The translations under genes were made by a program, and so were the position numbers. From positions 2,886,501-2,950,500 of the forward strand of contig NZ_AP017295.1 in assembly GCF_001548375.1 (NCBI RefSeq): a DNA stretch of 64,000 nt, read 5' to 3'. Positions 17,968-25,434 of this stretch are shown piece after piece. A model generated the notes under the pieces. That model was not told the DNA's origin and did no database searches. It saw nothing but the letters and a program-made list of their open reading frames with translations. Source of the stretch: Nostoc sp. NIES-3756 (GTDB lineage Bacteria > Cyanobacteriota > Cyanobacteriia > Cyanobacteriales > Nostocaceae). The stretch's first letter is position 1; each line of letters begins with the position of its first letter.

Positions 17968-18420
17968 CTAATTACTCCGACCTATTAAATCTGTTTCCAA
18001 AGGCGGTGGATTATCTTGATCGACAAAGCCTTGGCTAATCTCCAAAATTCTGCCATCTGGGTCAGCAATCCAAACTGATTGCCATCCTGGGATATAATCA
18101 TCAAAGTTAAGTGGCCCCAAGGTAATTTTTGCATCATTACCCATCTGTGCCAGCTTAGTCGCAATATTATCAACCTGAAAAGCAAAATGTCGCCATGCAG
18201 GGTATTGTGGCCCATCTCTATCAGAGGGTGAAACAGGAGATTCGTCTTGTGCCTGAAAAATTTCCAGGTACATTTCGCCCAATTTAATAAATACTATTTG
18301 TTGGTCGCCAAGTGGTACAACTCTTGCGCGCTCAAAGCCGAAATATTTAGTGTAAAACTTTTCTGTTGCGATCGGGTCTTGAGCGCTGATTGCCATATGA
18401 GAAAAGTTTAAAAAACCCAT
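17968..18420 (-). CDS. VOC/glyoxalase superfamily protein
   Basis: The 150-residue protein has two beta-alpha-beta-beta-beta modules of the vicinal oxygen chelate fold. Metal-ligand positions are His8 in the first strand (FSHMAISAQDP), the HFAFQVDN segment and Glu in the final ILEIS strand. ATG 18420 is chosen over an upstream GTG at 18435 because GAGGGA then lies at Shine-Dalgarno distance. It lies between GMC oxidoreductase and GH13 genes. The reaction (dioxygenase, isomerase or lyase) cannot be told from sequence. Confidence 0.82.
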   Translation of the reverse strand: MGFLNFSHMAISAQDPIATEKFYTKYFGFERARVVPLGDQQIVFIKLGEMYLEIFQAQDESPVSPSDRDGPQYPAWRHFAFQVDNIATKLAQMGNDAKITLGPLNFDDYIPGWQSVWIADPDGRILEISQGFVDQDNPPPLETDLIGRSN

Positions 18421-18517
18421 TTCTGAATCCCTCACAGGTTAAGAGTCGGTTACATAAACGTTGCTGGGTTAATGGTAAAAAATAAAATTCTTTCCCCTCA
18501 GTTTCCTCTGCCTGGGT

Positions 18518-20044
18518 TCAAAATCCATACTCATCTTTAATCAGGTCAGAAACTTTCTCAGCAATCATCACAATGCCTGTATGACAGTTTCCCGAAGGTA
18601 CAACAGGCATCACACTTGCATCAGCTACCCTCAGTCCTTCCACACCATAAACACGCAACTGTGGATCTACCACTGCCATATCATCCAGACCCATTTTGCA
18701 AGACCCAGCTTGATGATGATAAGAATCACCTGTTTGCTGAACAAACTCTTGTAATTGTTCCTGGCTTTGCACCTGTTTTCCTGGCATTAACTCCTGAGTT
18801 ACCCAACTGGAAAAAGCCTTAGTAGCAAAAATATCACGAGCCAGCTTCACTGCTTGGATTAACCTTTCAATATCCGCTTTCACACTCAGGTAGTTGGGAT
18901 TAACCAAAGGTTTATCTAGTGGGTTATCACTAGCTAGTCTGATCCAACCGCGAGACATGGGGCGGACGACACCAGGCAGAATAGAAATAGCATTGGGATA
19001 GTTTCTTCCCACAATGATGTCAAATGGCACATGAACAAAGCCAAGTTGCAGGTCTGGCCCTATCCATCCTGGCTGCGACTTACAAAATAAAGCACTTTCC
19101 GACAAGTTTAAATGAGGTGGCGGTAGTGGTTGCGATGTTTCATAAATTACCCCTGTGAGAACATGATTATGAAAGTTTTCACCTACACCTGGCACATCTG
19201 CGATCGCAGGAATATTAAACTCTTGTAAGTGACTAGGATTACCAATACCAGAGAGTAATAACAGATGAGGTGACTCTAATGCACCTGCACAGACAATTAC
19301 CTCATGATTAACATAAGCGCTCTTAGTTTCACCATTTTGGATATATTCCACTCCATGACAGCGCTTACCTGTAAATAGTAGTCTAGTAGCCTGGGAGTTA
19401 GGACTTAGAGTAACATTAGGTCGTGCTAAAGCAGGATTAAGATAGGCATCAGCCATACTATGACGCTTGCCTTCCTTAATATTTACATGATGCCAGCCCA
19501 CACCTTCCATCTTTGACCCATTGAAATCTGGTGTGTAAGGGTAGCCTAACTCCAAACAAGCATTAATAAAAGCTTCAGATGTCGGATTCGGATTGTGAAG
19601 TTTAGCGTTGATGACATTTAATGGCCCACACTTACCAGCCCACGGGCTAGAATCATCTTCTTGATTTTCTAATTTTTGAAAATAAGGCAAAACATCCTGA
19701 TAACTCCAACCGGGACAGCCACTATAAGCCCAACCATCGTAATCTGCTGTATGCCCCCGAATGTGCATCATCAAATATAAAGTACTGCTGCCACCTATTA
19801 ACTTGCCCCGTGGTTCATGGGTGATGCGTCCTTTCAGTCCTGGTTGGGGAACGCTAGTGTAGTCCCAATCTATTGCTGAACCAAGTAATGTTGGCCATGC
19901 TGAAGGGTTTTCAACATTCGCGGTAATCTTAGCTTCACCAGCCTCTAAAACCAGGACTTTTACAGCAGGATTTTCACTCAGGCGGTTAGCAAGAACTGAA
20001 CCGGCGGAACCAGCCCCCACAACGATGAAATCAAATTCACTCAT
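18518..20044 (-). CDS. GMC family FAD-dependent oxidoreductase (choline dehydrogenase-like)
   Basis: The 508-residue flavoprotein begins with the dinucleotide-binding motif VVGAGSAGS (residues 8-16) and the LVLEAGEA segment that binds ADP-ribose. The GMC signatures are the GKLIGGSSTLYLMMHIRG region (about 79-96) and the ALESPHLLLLSGIG region (about 254-267). Near the C-terminus YHHQAGSCKMG and PSGNCHTGIVMIAEKV carry the active-site His and Asn/His. Such enzymes oxidise alcohol groups of sugars, choline or aromatic alcohols. It is followed by the VOC gene and preceded by an NTF2-like gene 13 bases away, so it is cotranscribed with the cluster. Confidence 0.9.
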   Translation of the reverse strand: MSEFDFIVVGAGSAGSVLANRLSENPAVKVLVLEAGEAKITANVENPSAWPTLLGSAIDWDYTSVPQPGLKGRITHEPRGKLIGGSSTLYLMMHIRGHTADYDGWAYSGCPGWSYQDVLPYFQKLENQEDDSSPWAGKCGPLNVINAKLHNPNPTSEAFINACLELGYPYTPDFNGSKMEGVGWHHVNIKEGKRHSMADAYLNPALARPNVTLSPNSQATRLLFTGKRCHGVEYIQNGETKSAYVNHEVIVCAGALESPHLLLLSGIGNPSHLQEFNIPAIADVPGVGENFHNHVLTGVIYETSQPLPPPHLNLSESALFCKSQPGWIGPDLQLGFVHVPFDIIVGRNYPNAISILPGVVRPMSRGWIRLASDNPLDKPLVNPNYLSVKADIERLIQAVKLARDIFATKAFSSWVTQELMPGKQVQSQEQLQEFVQQTGDSYHHQAGSCKMGLDDMAVVDPQLRVYGVEGLRVADASVMPVVPSGNCHTGIVMIAEKVSDLIKDEYGF

Positions 20045-20057
20045 AGAGTCTCTTTTG

Positions 20058-20438
20058 TTAGTTTAACTGCTGGTTAACAAATGGGTCAAAAGGTCTAGTA
20101 TCGTGAAAGTTAGCCATGTAAGCAATTTTGCCGTTCTGAAGACGGAAATAGTTAGCAACGTTAGCTTCAATTGGTACACCACTGGCGTTGGCAGCTGAAA
20201 TGTGAGAAACTACTGTGGCTTCGTTGTCATTAATCACAACATGTTGTGGATAATTTTGGAACTTAGAATAGCCCCTCTCGATACCAGCGATCGCACCACG
20301 CATGGTTTCTATTCCCTCAATATGACCGGCTAACTGTTCATCTACTACAACATTGTCATCAAACAGGGTTAACCAAGTATCCCAATCACCTGCATTAGCT
20401 GACTCGTAGTATTTATCAATCACTTCTCTAGTGTTCAT
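20058..20438 (-). CDS. SnoaL/NTF2-like protein (cluster copy 4)
   Basis: The 126-residue protein has the cone-shaped NTF2-like fold pattern: an N-terminal helix (EVIDKYYESANAGDWDTWLTLF), an acidic strand DNVVVDEQL, and a C-terminal sheet ending IAYMANFHD. It may be a ketosteroid-isomerase-like enzyme or a binding protein. An upstream TTG at 20459 would extend it, but the ATG at 20438 matches the family start. It is the last of four such genes in a row, 13 bases before the GMC gene. Confidence 0.8.
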   Translation of the reverse strand: MNTREVIDKYYESANAGDWDTWLTLFDDNVVVDEQLAGHIEGIETMRGAIAGIERGYSKFQNYPQHVVINDNEATVVSHISAANASGVPIEANVANYFRLQNGKIAYMANFHDTRPFDPFVNQQLN

Positions 20439-20455
20439 AGTTGGTATGCAAACAA

Positions 20456-20899
20456 TCAAAGGTTGGGAAACCCCGCCAATGGGGTAAGGGAGTCAACAAT
20501 ATAGGTTTCAATCACAGGCTTTTGGGTAAGAGGCGATCGCTTCACTACCCATCTTTGTGCAGCATCAAAAGCCAAGCGTTGACTTTTCGGTGCAGGGGTC
20601 TGCCAACGACTGGCTTCCCAGCGCACAACTAATTGAATATCTGCTTGCTCTAATGTAGTTTTAATATCTAATGCTTGCATCGTATGCACTTCATCAAAGA
20701 AAGTGTGAATTACCCGGTCATACCATGTTTGAAATTCATCTTGACCATGTACTGAACTTTCGGGAAACTGCATCTTGAGGGTTTCTTTTGCCAGCATTGA
20801 TAGCAATTCTTCAACAGGAGCATGGACATCCAGCTTTAAATACCAATCGCTAACTAATTGTTTGACTTCAGACTCAGTTAGTGGAGTTAAAGTTTTCAT
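20456..20899 (-). CDS. SnoaL/NTF2-like protein (cluster copy 3)
   Basis: The 147-residue protein shows the pattern of a SnoaL-like polyketide-cyclase-type fold: helical start (ESEVKQLVSDWYLKLD), a loop with KMQFPESSVHGQDEFQTWYDRV, and sheet strands DIQLVVRWEASRW and VIETYIVDSLTPL. Active-site residues are not obvious. It lies between the tautomerase fusion gene (43 bases) and copy 4 (17 bases). The adjacent copies differ in sequence, so they may take different substrates. Confidence 0.75.
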   Translation of the reverse strand: MKTLTPLTESEVKQLVSDWYLKLDVHAPVEELLSMLAKETLKMQFPESSVHGQDEFQTWYDRVIHTFFDEVHTMQALDIKTTLEQADIQLVVRWEASRWQTPAPKSQRLAFDAAQRWVVKRSPLTQKPVIETYIVDSLTPLAGFPNL

Positions 20900-20942
20900 C
20901 TTTGTATCATCCTAAATCGTCAGTCTGGAAGCAGATATGATA

Positions 20943-21578
20943 TTAGCTCCAAAACTCGTCAAACTGCGCTGTGCCATCGCCAAAAATAGCGCCTCTGCCT
21001 TCAACCACTCTACCCTCTTGCCAGCGCAGGACATGAACAACATCAATGTCGAGGCGTTTGTTTTCGTTTCCGGCTCGATGCCCAGTATTATGCCTGATAT
21101 CTGCGGAATATTCTCCGGTAATCAAGACTCTCTCCCAAGACATTTGAAAACTGTTGTCGGTGAGATAAGCTACCTTGTCCATAAAAGAGAGAAACTCATT
21201 CAAGCCTCTTTTCCAGCCAGATATTTGATTGTTGCCTGGTACTAACCATGCCATATCCTCAGCCCAATACTCTTCAATTCGCTGTCTGTCACCACTGCCC
21301 AGCACATTGTATGCTTGTCTCACACGGTCTTCAGTCAGACGGAGCGATCGCTGTCTTTCAGAAGTGGCTATACCGGATCTCATCATCTCTTCAGTCATTA
21401 ATACTCCACCTTGAACCCCCCAAGCCCCTGACTGCACCTCATCAACTAGGGCATAAGTATAGGGACGAACAATTTCACCTAAGACTGAGGCTAAACCGTC
21501 GCTTAAGTGTTGAACTATTTCTCCTTTTTGCTGTAAGCTGGCAAAACCTTCTAAAATGGTGACGCGAATAACAGGCAT
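20943..21578 (-). CDS. Fusion of 4-oxalocrotonate tautomerase-like and SnoaL-like domains
   Basis: Residues 1-60 match the small tautomerase family: after Met removal Pro is N-terminal (M-PVIRVTILEG), followed by the QQKGEIVQHLSDGLASVLGE helix. Residues about 85-211 form an NTF2/SnoaL-like domain (RVRQAYNVLGSGDRQRIEEYWAEDMAWLVPG). One chain thus joins a proton-transferring enzyme with a hydrophobic-pocket fold. The start has a good AAGGAG eight bases upstream. It is third from the ThDP gene in the same operon. Confidence 0.82.
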   Translation of the reverse strand: MPVIRVTILEGFASLQQKGEIVQHLSDGLASVLGEIVRPYTYALVDEVQSGAWGVQGGVLMTEEMMRSGIATSERQRSLRLTEDRVRQAYNVLGSGDRQRIEEYWAEDMAWLVPGNNQISGWKRGLNEFLSFMDKVAYLTDNSFQMSWERVLITGEYSADIRHNTGHRAGNENKRLDIDVVHVLRWQEGRVVEGRGAIFGDGTAQFDEFWS

Positions 21579-21660
21579 ATAAATTTCTCCTTTCTAGTTT
21601 TTAAGTTGGATGTTGATGTTAGTTTTAGCTAGAACATTGTTTCTTAAGACACAAGCAAAC

Positions 21661-22113
21661 TTAACTGGCTAAACGATCTGGTATGGGTTTGAGAGCGTAT
21701 GCTGCCCAGAAGAATTGATCGACTGTATGTTGGTCGCTTATATAAACTTGAACATCTGCGATTTTGCTGTTGCGGATGTGGTAGTGGGTGCAGTTTAAAG
21801 CATCTAGAACTGCTCCATTTCTTTGTCCATGACCCCGGTGAACTTCTACTACTGTGTCCTCACCCCAAGCGTCTATATTAATCAAATCTACTTGGATACC
21901 GCCTCGATTGAGTTCGGCAAAAAAGGCTATTACCTCATCTGCACCATTTTTAGTTCCTGAAAGCGGATGGTGGCCAGGCAAACGCCAGACGAGATCGGGT
22001 GCAAATATCTCGTTGCGGATAGTATTCATATCACCGCGATTAAAGCATTCGTACATTCTTTCGACAATTTGTACATTTGGATGGCTTGTTGTTTGTGTTG
22101 CAACCTGTGTCAT
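21661..22113 (-). CDS. SnoaL/NTF2-like protein (cluster copy 1)
   Basis: The 150-residue protein begins at ATG 22113, where AAGGATT gives a Shine-Dalgarno site; a longer frame from 22158 would overlap the ThDP gene. The SnoaL-like pattern is clear: VERMYECFNRGDMNTIRNEIFAPDLVWRLPGHHPLSG, then strands VVEVHRGHGQRNG and CTHYHIRNSKIADVQVY. It directly follows the ThDP-enzyme gene. It may be an isomerase, cyclase or hydrolase acting on a product of that enzyme. Confidence 0.82.
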   Translation of the reverse strand: MTQVATQTTSHPNVQIVERMYECFNRGDMNTIRNEIFAPDLVWRLPGHHPLSGTKNGADEVIAFFAELNRGGIQVDLINIDAWGEDTVVEVHRGHGQRNGAVLDALNCTHYHIRNSKIADVQVYISDQHTVDQFFWAAYALKPIPDRLAS

Positions 22114-22135
22114 ATTTGTAATCCTTATAGTGATA

Positions 22136-23842
22136 TTATTGACCACACTTAACACCAATCAATTCTGGGTGAACATCTGCCTCAACTACCACATCAATCA
22201 GAAAGGGGCCTTTATGAGTTAGTGCCTTTTGGATAGCAGGAACAATCTCTTGAGTTTTTTCTACACGCACAGCCTCAACGCCCATCGAACGAGCCAATTC
22301 CACAAAATTAATCTCTGGTTTAGACAAATCAAAACTGAGAGGATATTCATGCTGTTGTATACGCCGTTCTTGCCAGTAAGCTTGGATATTGATTTGTAAC
22401 AATCTATAAGAGCGATTATTACAAATGACAAATTTGGCATCCACATGATGACGAGCAGCTGACCAAAGGGCTTGAATGGTGTACATTGCCGCACCATCAC
22501 CAGTAAATCCAATCACTGTCTTGTCGGGGTTAGCCAGTTTTGCTCCAATTGCTCCTGGTATTCCCACACCTAGAGAACCACCACGAGTCAGAAAATAATG
22601 CTCTGGTGTAGTTGGGGTTAAATAACGTGTTAGTTCGGGAGAACTGGTTAGAGCTTCATCAAAGATGATGGCATCCTTTGGTAAGTGATTTACTAGTTCT
22701 GCGGTGAAACGAGAAAAGTGTAATGGTACTACATCTTGAATTTGTCGATCGCCTGCTAACTGATGGTTATGGGCTGTTTCTTTCGCTTGAGCAATTTCCA
22801 AGGTTCGCTTTTTGGCAGCTTCTTTTTGCTCTGGTGTCATCACTGCTTCCAATATAGTTGCTATGTGAGTAAGGGTTAATTTTGGATCACTGACCATAGC
22901 CAAATCTACTGGATGATTTTTGGCGATTTCATAGGCATTCAAATCAATGTGAATGACCTTTGCACCTGGAGCAAAAATATTACCAAGTTCTGGAAAAACT
23001 TCTGGTAAAAGGTAAGTGCCACAAATTAAGTTGACATCTCCTCTAGTGGTGATGGGTCGGCTGCGATCGCCAAACATATGTCCAGTCATCCCCTGATACA
23101 AAGGATGGGCATAGCTCATATTTAACTCCCCAGCATCCGCTTCCCAAACCTCTGCACCTAAGAGTTCAGCAACACGGGTCAACTCATTTTGTGCGGCAGA
23201 ATAAGCCACTCCATCTCCCACAAAAATCATTGGTTTATTAGCGGATGCTAATATAGTTGCTGCTGTGTTAAGCAATTGTTCATCTGGCAGAACTCTGGTG
23301 GATGGGATGGAAGTGGGTCTGACTTCTTCAACTACGGGAGCATCTAAAATATCTATTGGTAGACAAACATAGACAGGCCCCATTGGAGGAGTAGCAGCCA
23401 TTTTGATTGCTCGACGTAAAACCCGCAGCAATGAAGATGGTTCCATGACCATTGTTGACCACTTAGTAACGGGTTCAGCAAAAGCCACTAAGTCGCCTGC
23501 CATCTGAGCATCCATTGCTTGGTATCTAATACCTGCATCACCACCAATCACTACAAGCGGTGAGTGACCCCGATACGCCTGATAAAGTGCGCCGATTGCG
23601 TTTCCTAAACCTGGTGTACTATGAATTTGCACTAAAGCAGGCTTTTTAGTTGCTCTAGCGTAACCATCGGCTGCCATCACCGCAACGGATTCTTGCAATG
23701 TCAAGATATACTTGAGGTCTGGATATTCTCGAATAGCATCCAAAAATCCTTCTTCTGATGTGCCAGGATTACCGAACATATAATGGATGCCATCTGCCAA
23801 AAATTGTTCCAGAATCGCAAAGCGGCCTGTTTTGTTAGTCAT
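22136..23842 (-). CDS. Thiamine diphosphate-dependent enzyme (benzoylformate decarboxylase/acetolactate synthase-like)
   Basis: The 568-residue protein has three domains: PYR (about 1-170) with the catalytic Glu in LQESVAVMAADGYA, a central FAD/DHS-like domain (about 190-325), and PP (about 360-530) with the ThDP motif starting GDGAAMYTIQ and closing with ICNN. ATG 23842 has AAGG at the right distance; an ATG at 23860 is less likely. Such enzymes decarboxylate or ligate 2-oxo acids. It follows a DJ-1 family gene by 43 bases and precedes the SnoaL series. The exact 2-oxo acid is unknown. Confidence 0.87.
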   Translation of the reverse strand: MTNKTGRFAILEQFLADGIHYMFGNPGTSEEGFLDAIREYPDLKYILTLQESVAVMAADGYARATKKPALVQIHSTPGLGNAIGALYQAYRGHSPLVVIGGDAGIRYQAMDAQMAGDLVAFAEPVTKWSTMVMEPSSLLRVLRRAIKMAATPPMGPVYVCLPIDILDAPVVEEVRPTSIPSTRVLPDEQLLNTAATILASANKPMIFVGDGVAYSAAQNELTRVAELLGAEVWEADAGELNMSYAHPLYQGMTGHMFGDRSRPITTRGDVNLICGTYLLPEVFPELGNIFAPGAKVIHIDLNAYEIAKNHPVDLAMVSDPKLTLTHIATILEAVMTPEQKEAAKKRTLEIAQAKETAHNHQLAGDRQIQDVVPLHFSRFTAELVNHLPKDAIIFDEALTSSPELTRYLTPTTPEHYFLTRGGSLGVGIPGAIGAKLANPDKTVIGFTGDGAAMYTIQALWSAARHHVDAKFVICNNRSYRLLQINIQAYWQERRIQQHEYPLSFDLSKPEINFVELARSMGVEAVRVEKTQEIVPAIQKALTHKGPFLIDVVVEADVHPELIGVKCGQ

Positions 23843-23885
23843 GGGTTTTACCTTCTGCAACTATCAATTGCATACAGCGTTGGCT

Positions 23886-24737
23886 TTACCAGCCATAGCG
23901 TTTGAGTCCTGTTTCGAGGACTTCCACCAACTTTTGACCAGTTAGATAAGAGTCTGGCGTAGAGCGTCCGGTGATAAACGGATAATCAACAATCACTGAT
24001 GTTGGTCTACCCACATTGCCGTGGTATTGTCCGTCTGGCCCTGTAGCATCACGGAGGATGTATTCTAGAGGATAGAATGGCGTGCCAAAGTTAATATTGT
24101 TCAGACATGGGTCGATGTTAGTACCGTTAAATCCCGTACCATCTTTGTAGTCATATTCTAAGCAATGACCTGTAACGTGCTTACCCCAAATAATGCTTTG
24201 GCGATCGCCAATATCACGCGCAAATGCCAAACAAGCAACACCATAACATTCTGCGGCTACTGGCTTACCCATTTGATAAAAGCTCAAAATCAGATCGTGT
24301 ACTCTCTGGTTGTTAGCTAAATCAACCATCGGGCCGCTACCACCGACAATCAAGATGGCATCGTATGTCTGCAAATCTCTTTGTTGCACTTCGTTGAGCT
24401 TTCTGTAATATTCCTCCATTTCCCGCAAGAATTTTTGAGAACTCCAGTAAGGTCTTTCTGGTAGCCACTTTCCAAGATTTTTTGGGTTGTTTAATCTTGG
24501 ATTGTGGGGATCATCCAATTGTCTAACCTTATCGGCCATTTCTTGGGCAACTACTGGTCTACCCAAGGGGGGATCGACGAAAGTTGAGTCCATGCTTGCT
24601 CCCAATGCTACAGGTCTTTTGCCATTTGGGGTGGCAAAGTCAACTTGATATTTAGCCGCATCAAAGGTTTCTAGGGGGCCTACTAATTCTTCTCCCCAAT
24701 AACCCCACTCTGATAGCACAATCAAAATCTTTGTCAT
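23886..24737 (-). CDS. DJ-1/PfpI family protein (larger copy)
   Basis: The 283-residue protein belongs to the class I glutamine amidotransferase-like fold: MTKILIVLSEWGYWGEELVGPLETF at the start, YDAILIVGGSGPMVDLANN in the middle, and a nucleophile elbow AECYG (Cys near residue 165). The start has AGGAGG about ten bases upstream. Members act as glyoxalase III, deglycase, chaperone or protease-like hydrolases. It follows a shorter DJ-1 paralogue by 21 bases, so the pair may form a heteromer or act in series. Confidence 0.85.
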   Translation of the reverse strand: MTKILIVLSEWGYWGEELVGPLETFDAAKYQVDFATPNGKRPVALGASMDSTFVDPPLGRPVVAQEMADKVRQLDDPHNPRLNNPKNLGKWLPERPYWSSQKFLREMEEYYRKLNEVQQRDLQTYDAILIVGGSGPMVDLANNQRVHDLILSFYQMGKPVAAECYGVACLAFARDIGDRQSIIWGKHVTGHCLEYDYKDGTGFNGTNIDPCLNNINFGTPFYPLEYILRDATGPDGQYHGNVGRPTSVIVDYPFITGRSTPDSYLTGQKLVEVLETGLKRYGW

Positions 24738-24758
24738 AGGACGACCTCCTTTGTATTT

Positions 24759-25424
24759 CTAAGCAATTCCTGCTAATTCTTGACCTTGAGATACTATTTG
24801 ATGAGCGATCGCATCAATAAAGGCATACACATCATGTCCGGCTCGTCCTGTTACTAAATCTTTATCAACCACAATATTTCCTGGGTCATTTGGTTGAGAA
24901 TTTACAGGTGGTGGTACATAAACAGCACCAGCATTAGTAATATCTGCAAGTACCACTTCATGGCAGATTACCCTTCGTCCTCGGAGTAATTCAGGCATTG
25001 GGGTCAGTAACCACAATCCATGACAGAGTAAACCTTTGATAATTTTGTGATTTGCCATTGCTTGAGCGAAAAACTCAACTGCTGGTGCAGTACGTGTCAT
25101 TTCTTTTCTAATTTGCTGTCCTGGTGGTGGTTCAAAGTAGCGCAGACGAACACTGGTGTAGTTAGCAGCCATAATTACAGCCGCATATTCACTAACATCT
25201 ACGTTCTTTAAGTCAACGTTGACATCAAGATATTGCAGAGATTTACCAACTTCATCGATATCACTAACAAATCGTACACTTTCATTTCCCCACAAACGAG
25301 ACATGAAATCTACAGATGCCCCAAGTTCACCAAAGCGTTGTCGATATGCTGCTATTTCTTCAGGAATGAACTCTGTTTCTACAAGAATGGCGACTTTCTT
25401 TCCTTCTAGCATTCGAGTTGCCAT
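24759..25424 (-). CDS. DJ-1/PfpI family protein (smaller copy)
   Basis: The ATG at 25424 (MATRMLEGKKVAILVETEF) is preferred over a longer frame that would overlap the AGE gene; this gives 221 residues. The DJ-1 pattern includes VAILVETEFIPEEI at the start, YAAVIMAANYTSV in the middle, and the elbow GLLCHGLWLL with the likely nucleophile Cys. The closing VTGRAGHDVYAFIDAI matches the family end. It lies 10 bases after the AGE gene and 21 bases before its paralogue. Confidence 0.85.
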   Translation of the reverse strand: MATRMLEGKKVAILVETEFIPEEIAAYRQRFGELGASVDFMSRLWGNESVRFVSDIDEVGKSLQYLDVNVDLKNVDVSEYAAVIMAANYTSVRLRYFEPPPGQQIRKEMTRTAPAVEFFAQAMANHKIIKGLLCHGLWLLTPMPELLRGRRVICHEVVLADITNAGAVYVPPPVNSQPNDPGNIVVDKDLVTGRAGHDVYAFIDAIAHQIVSQGQELAGIA

Positions 25425-25434
25425 AACTGCTTGC

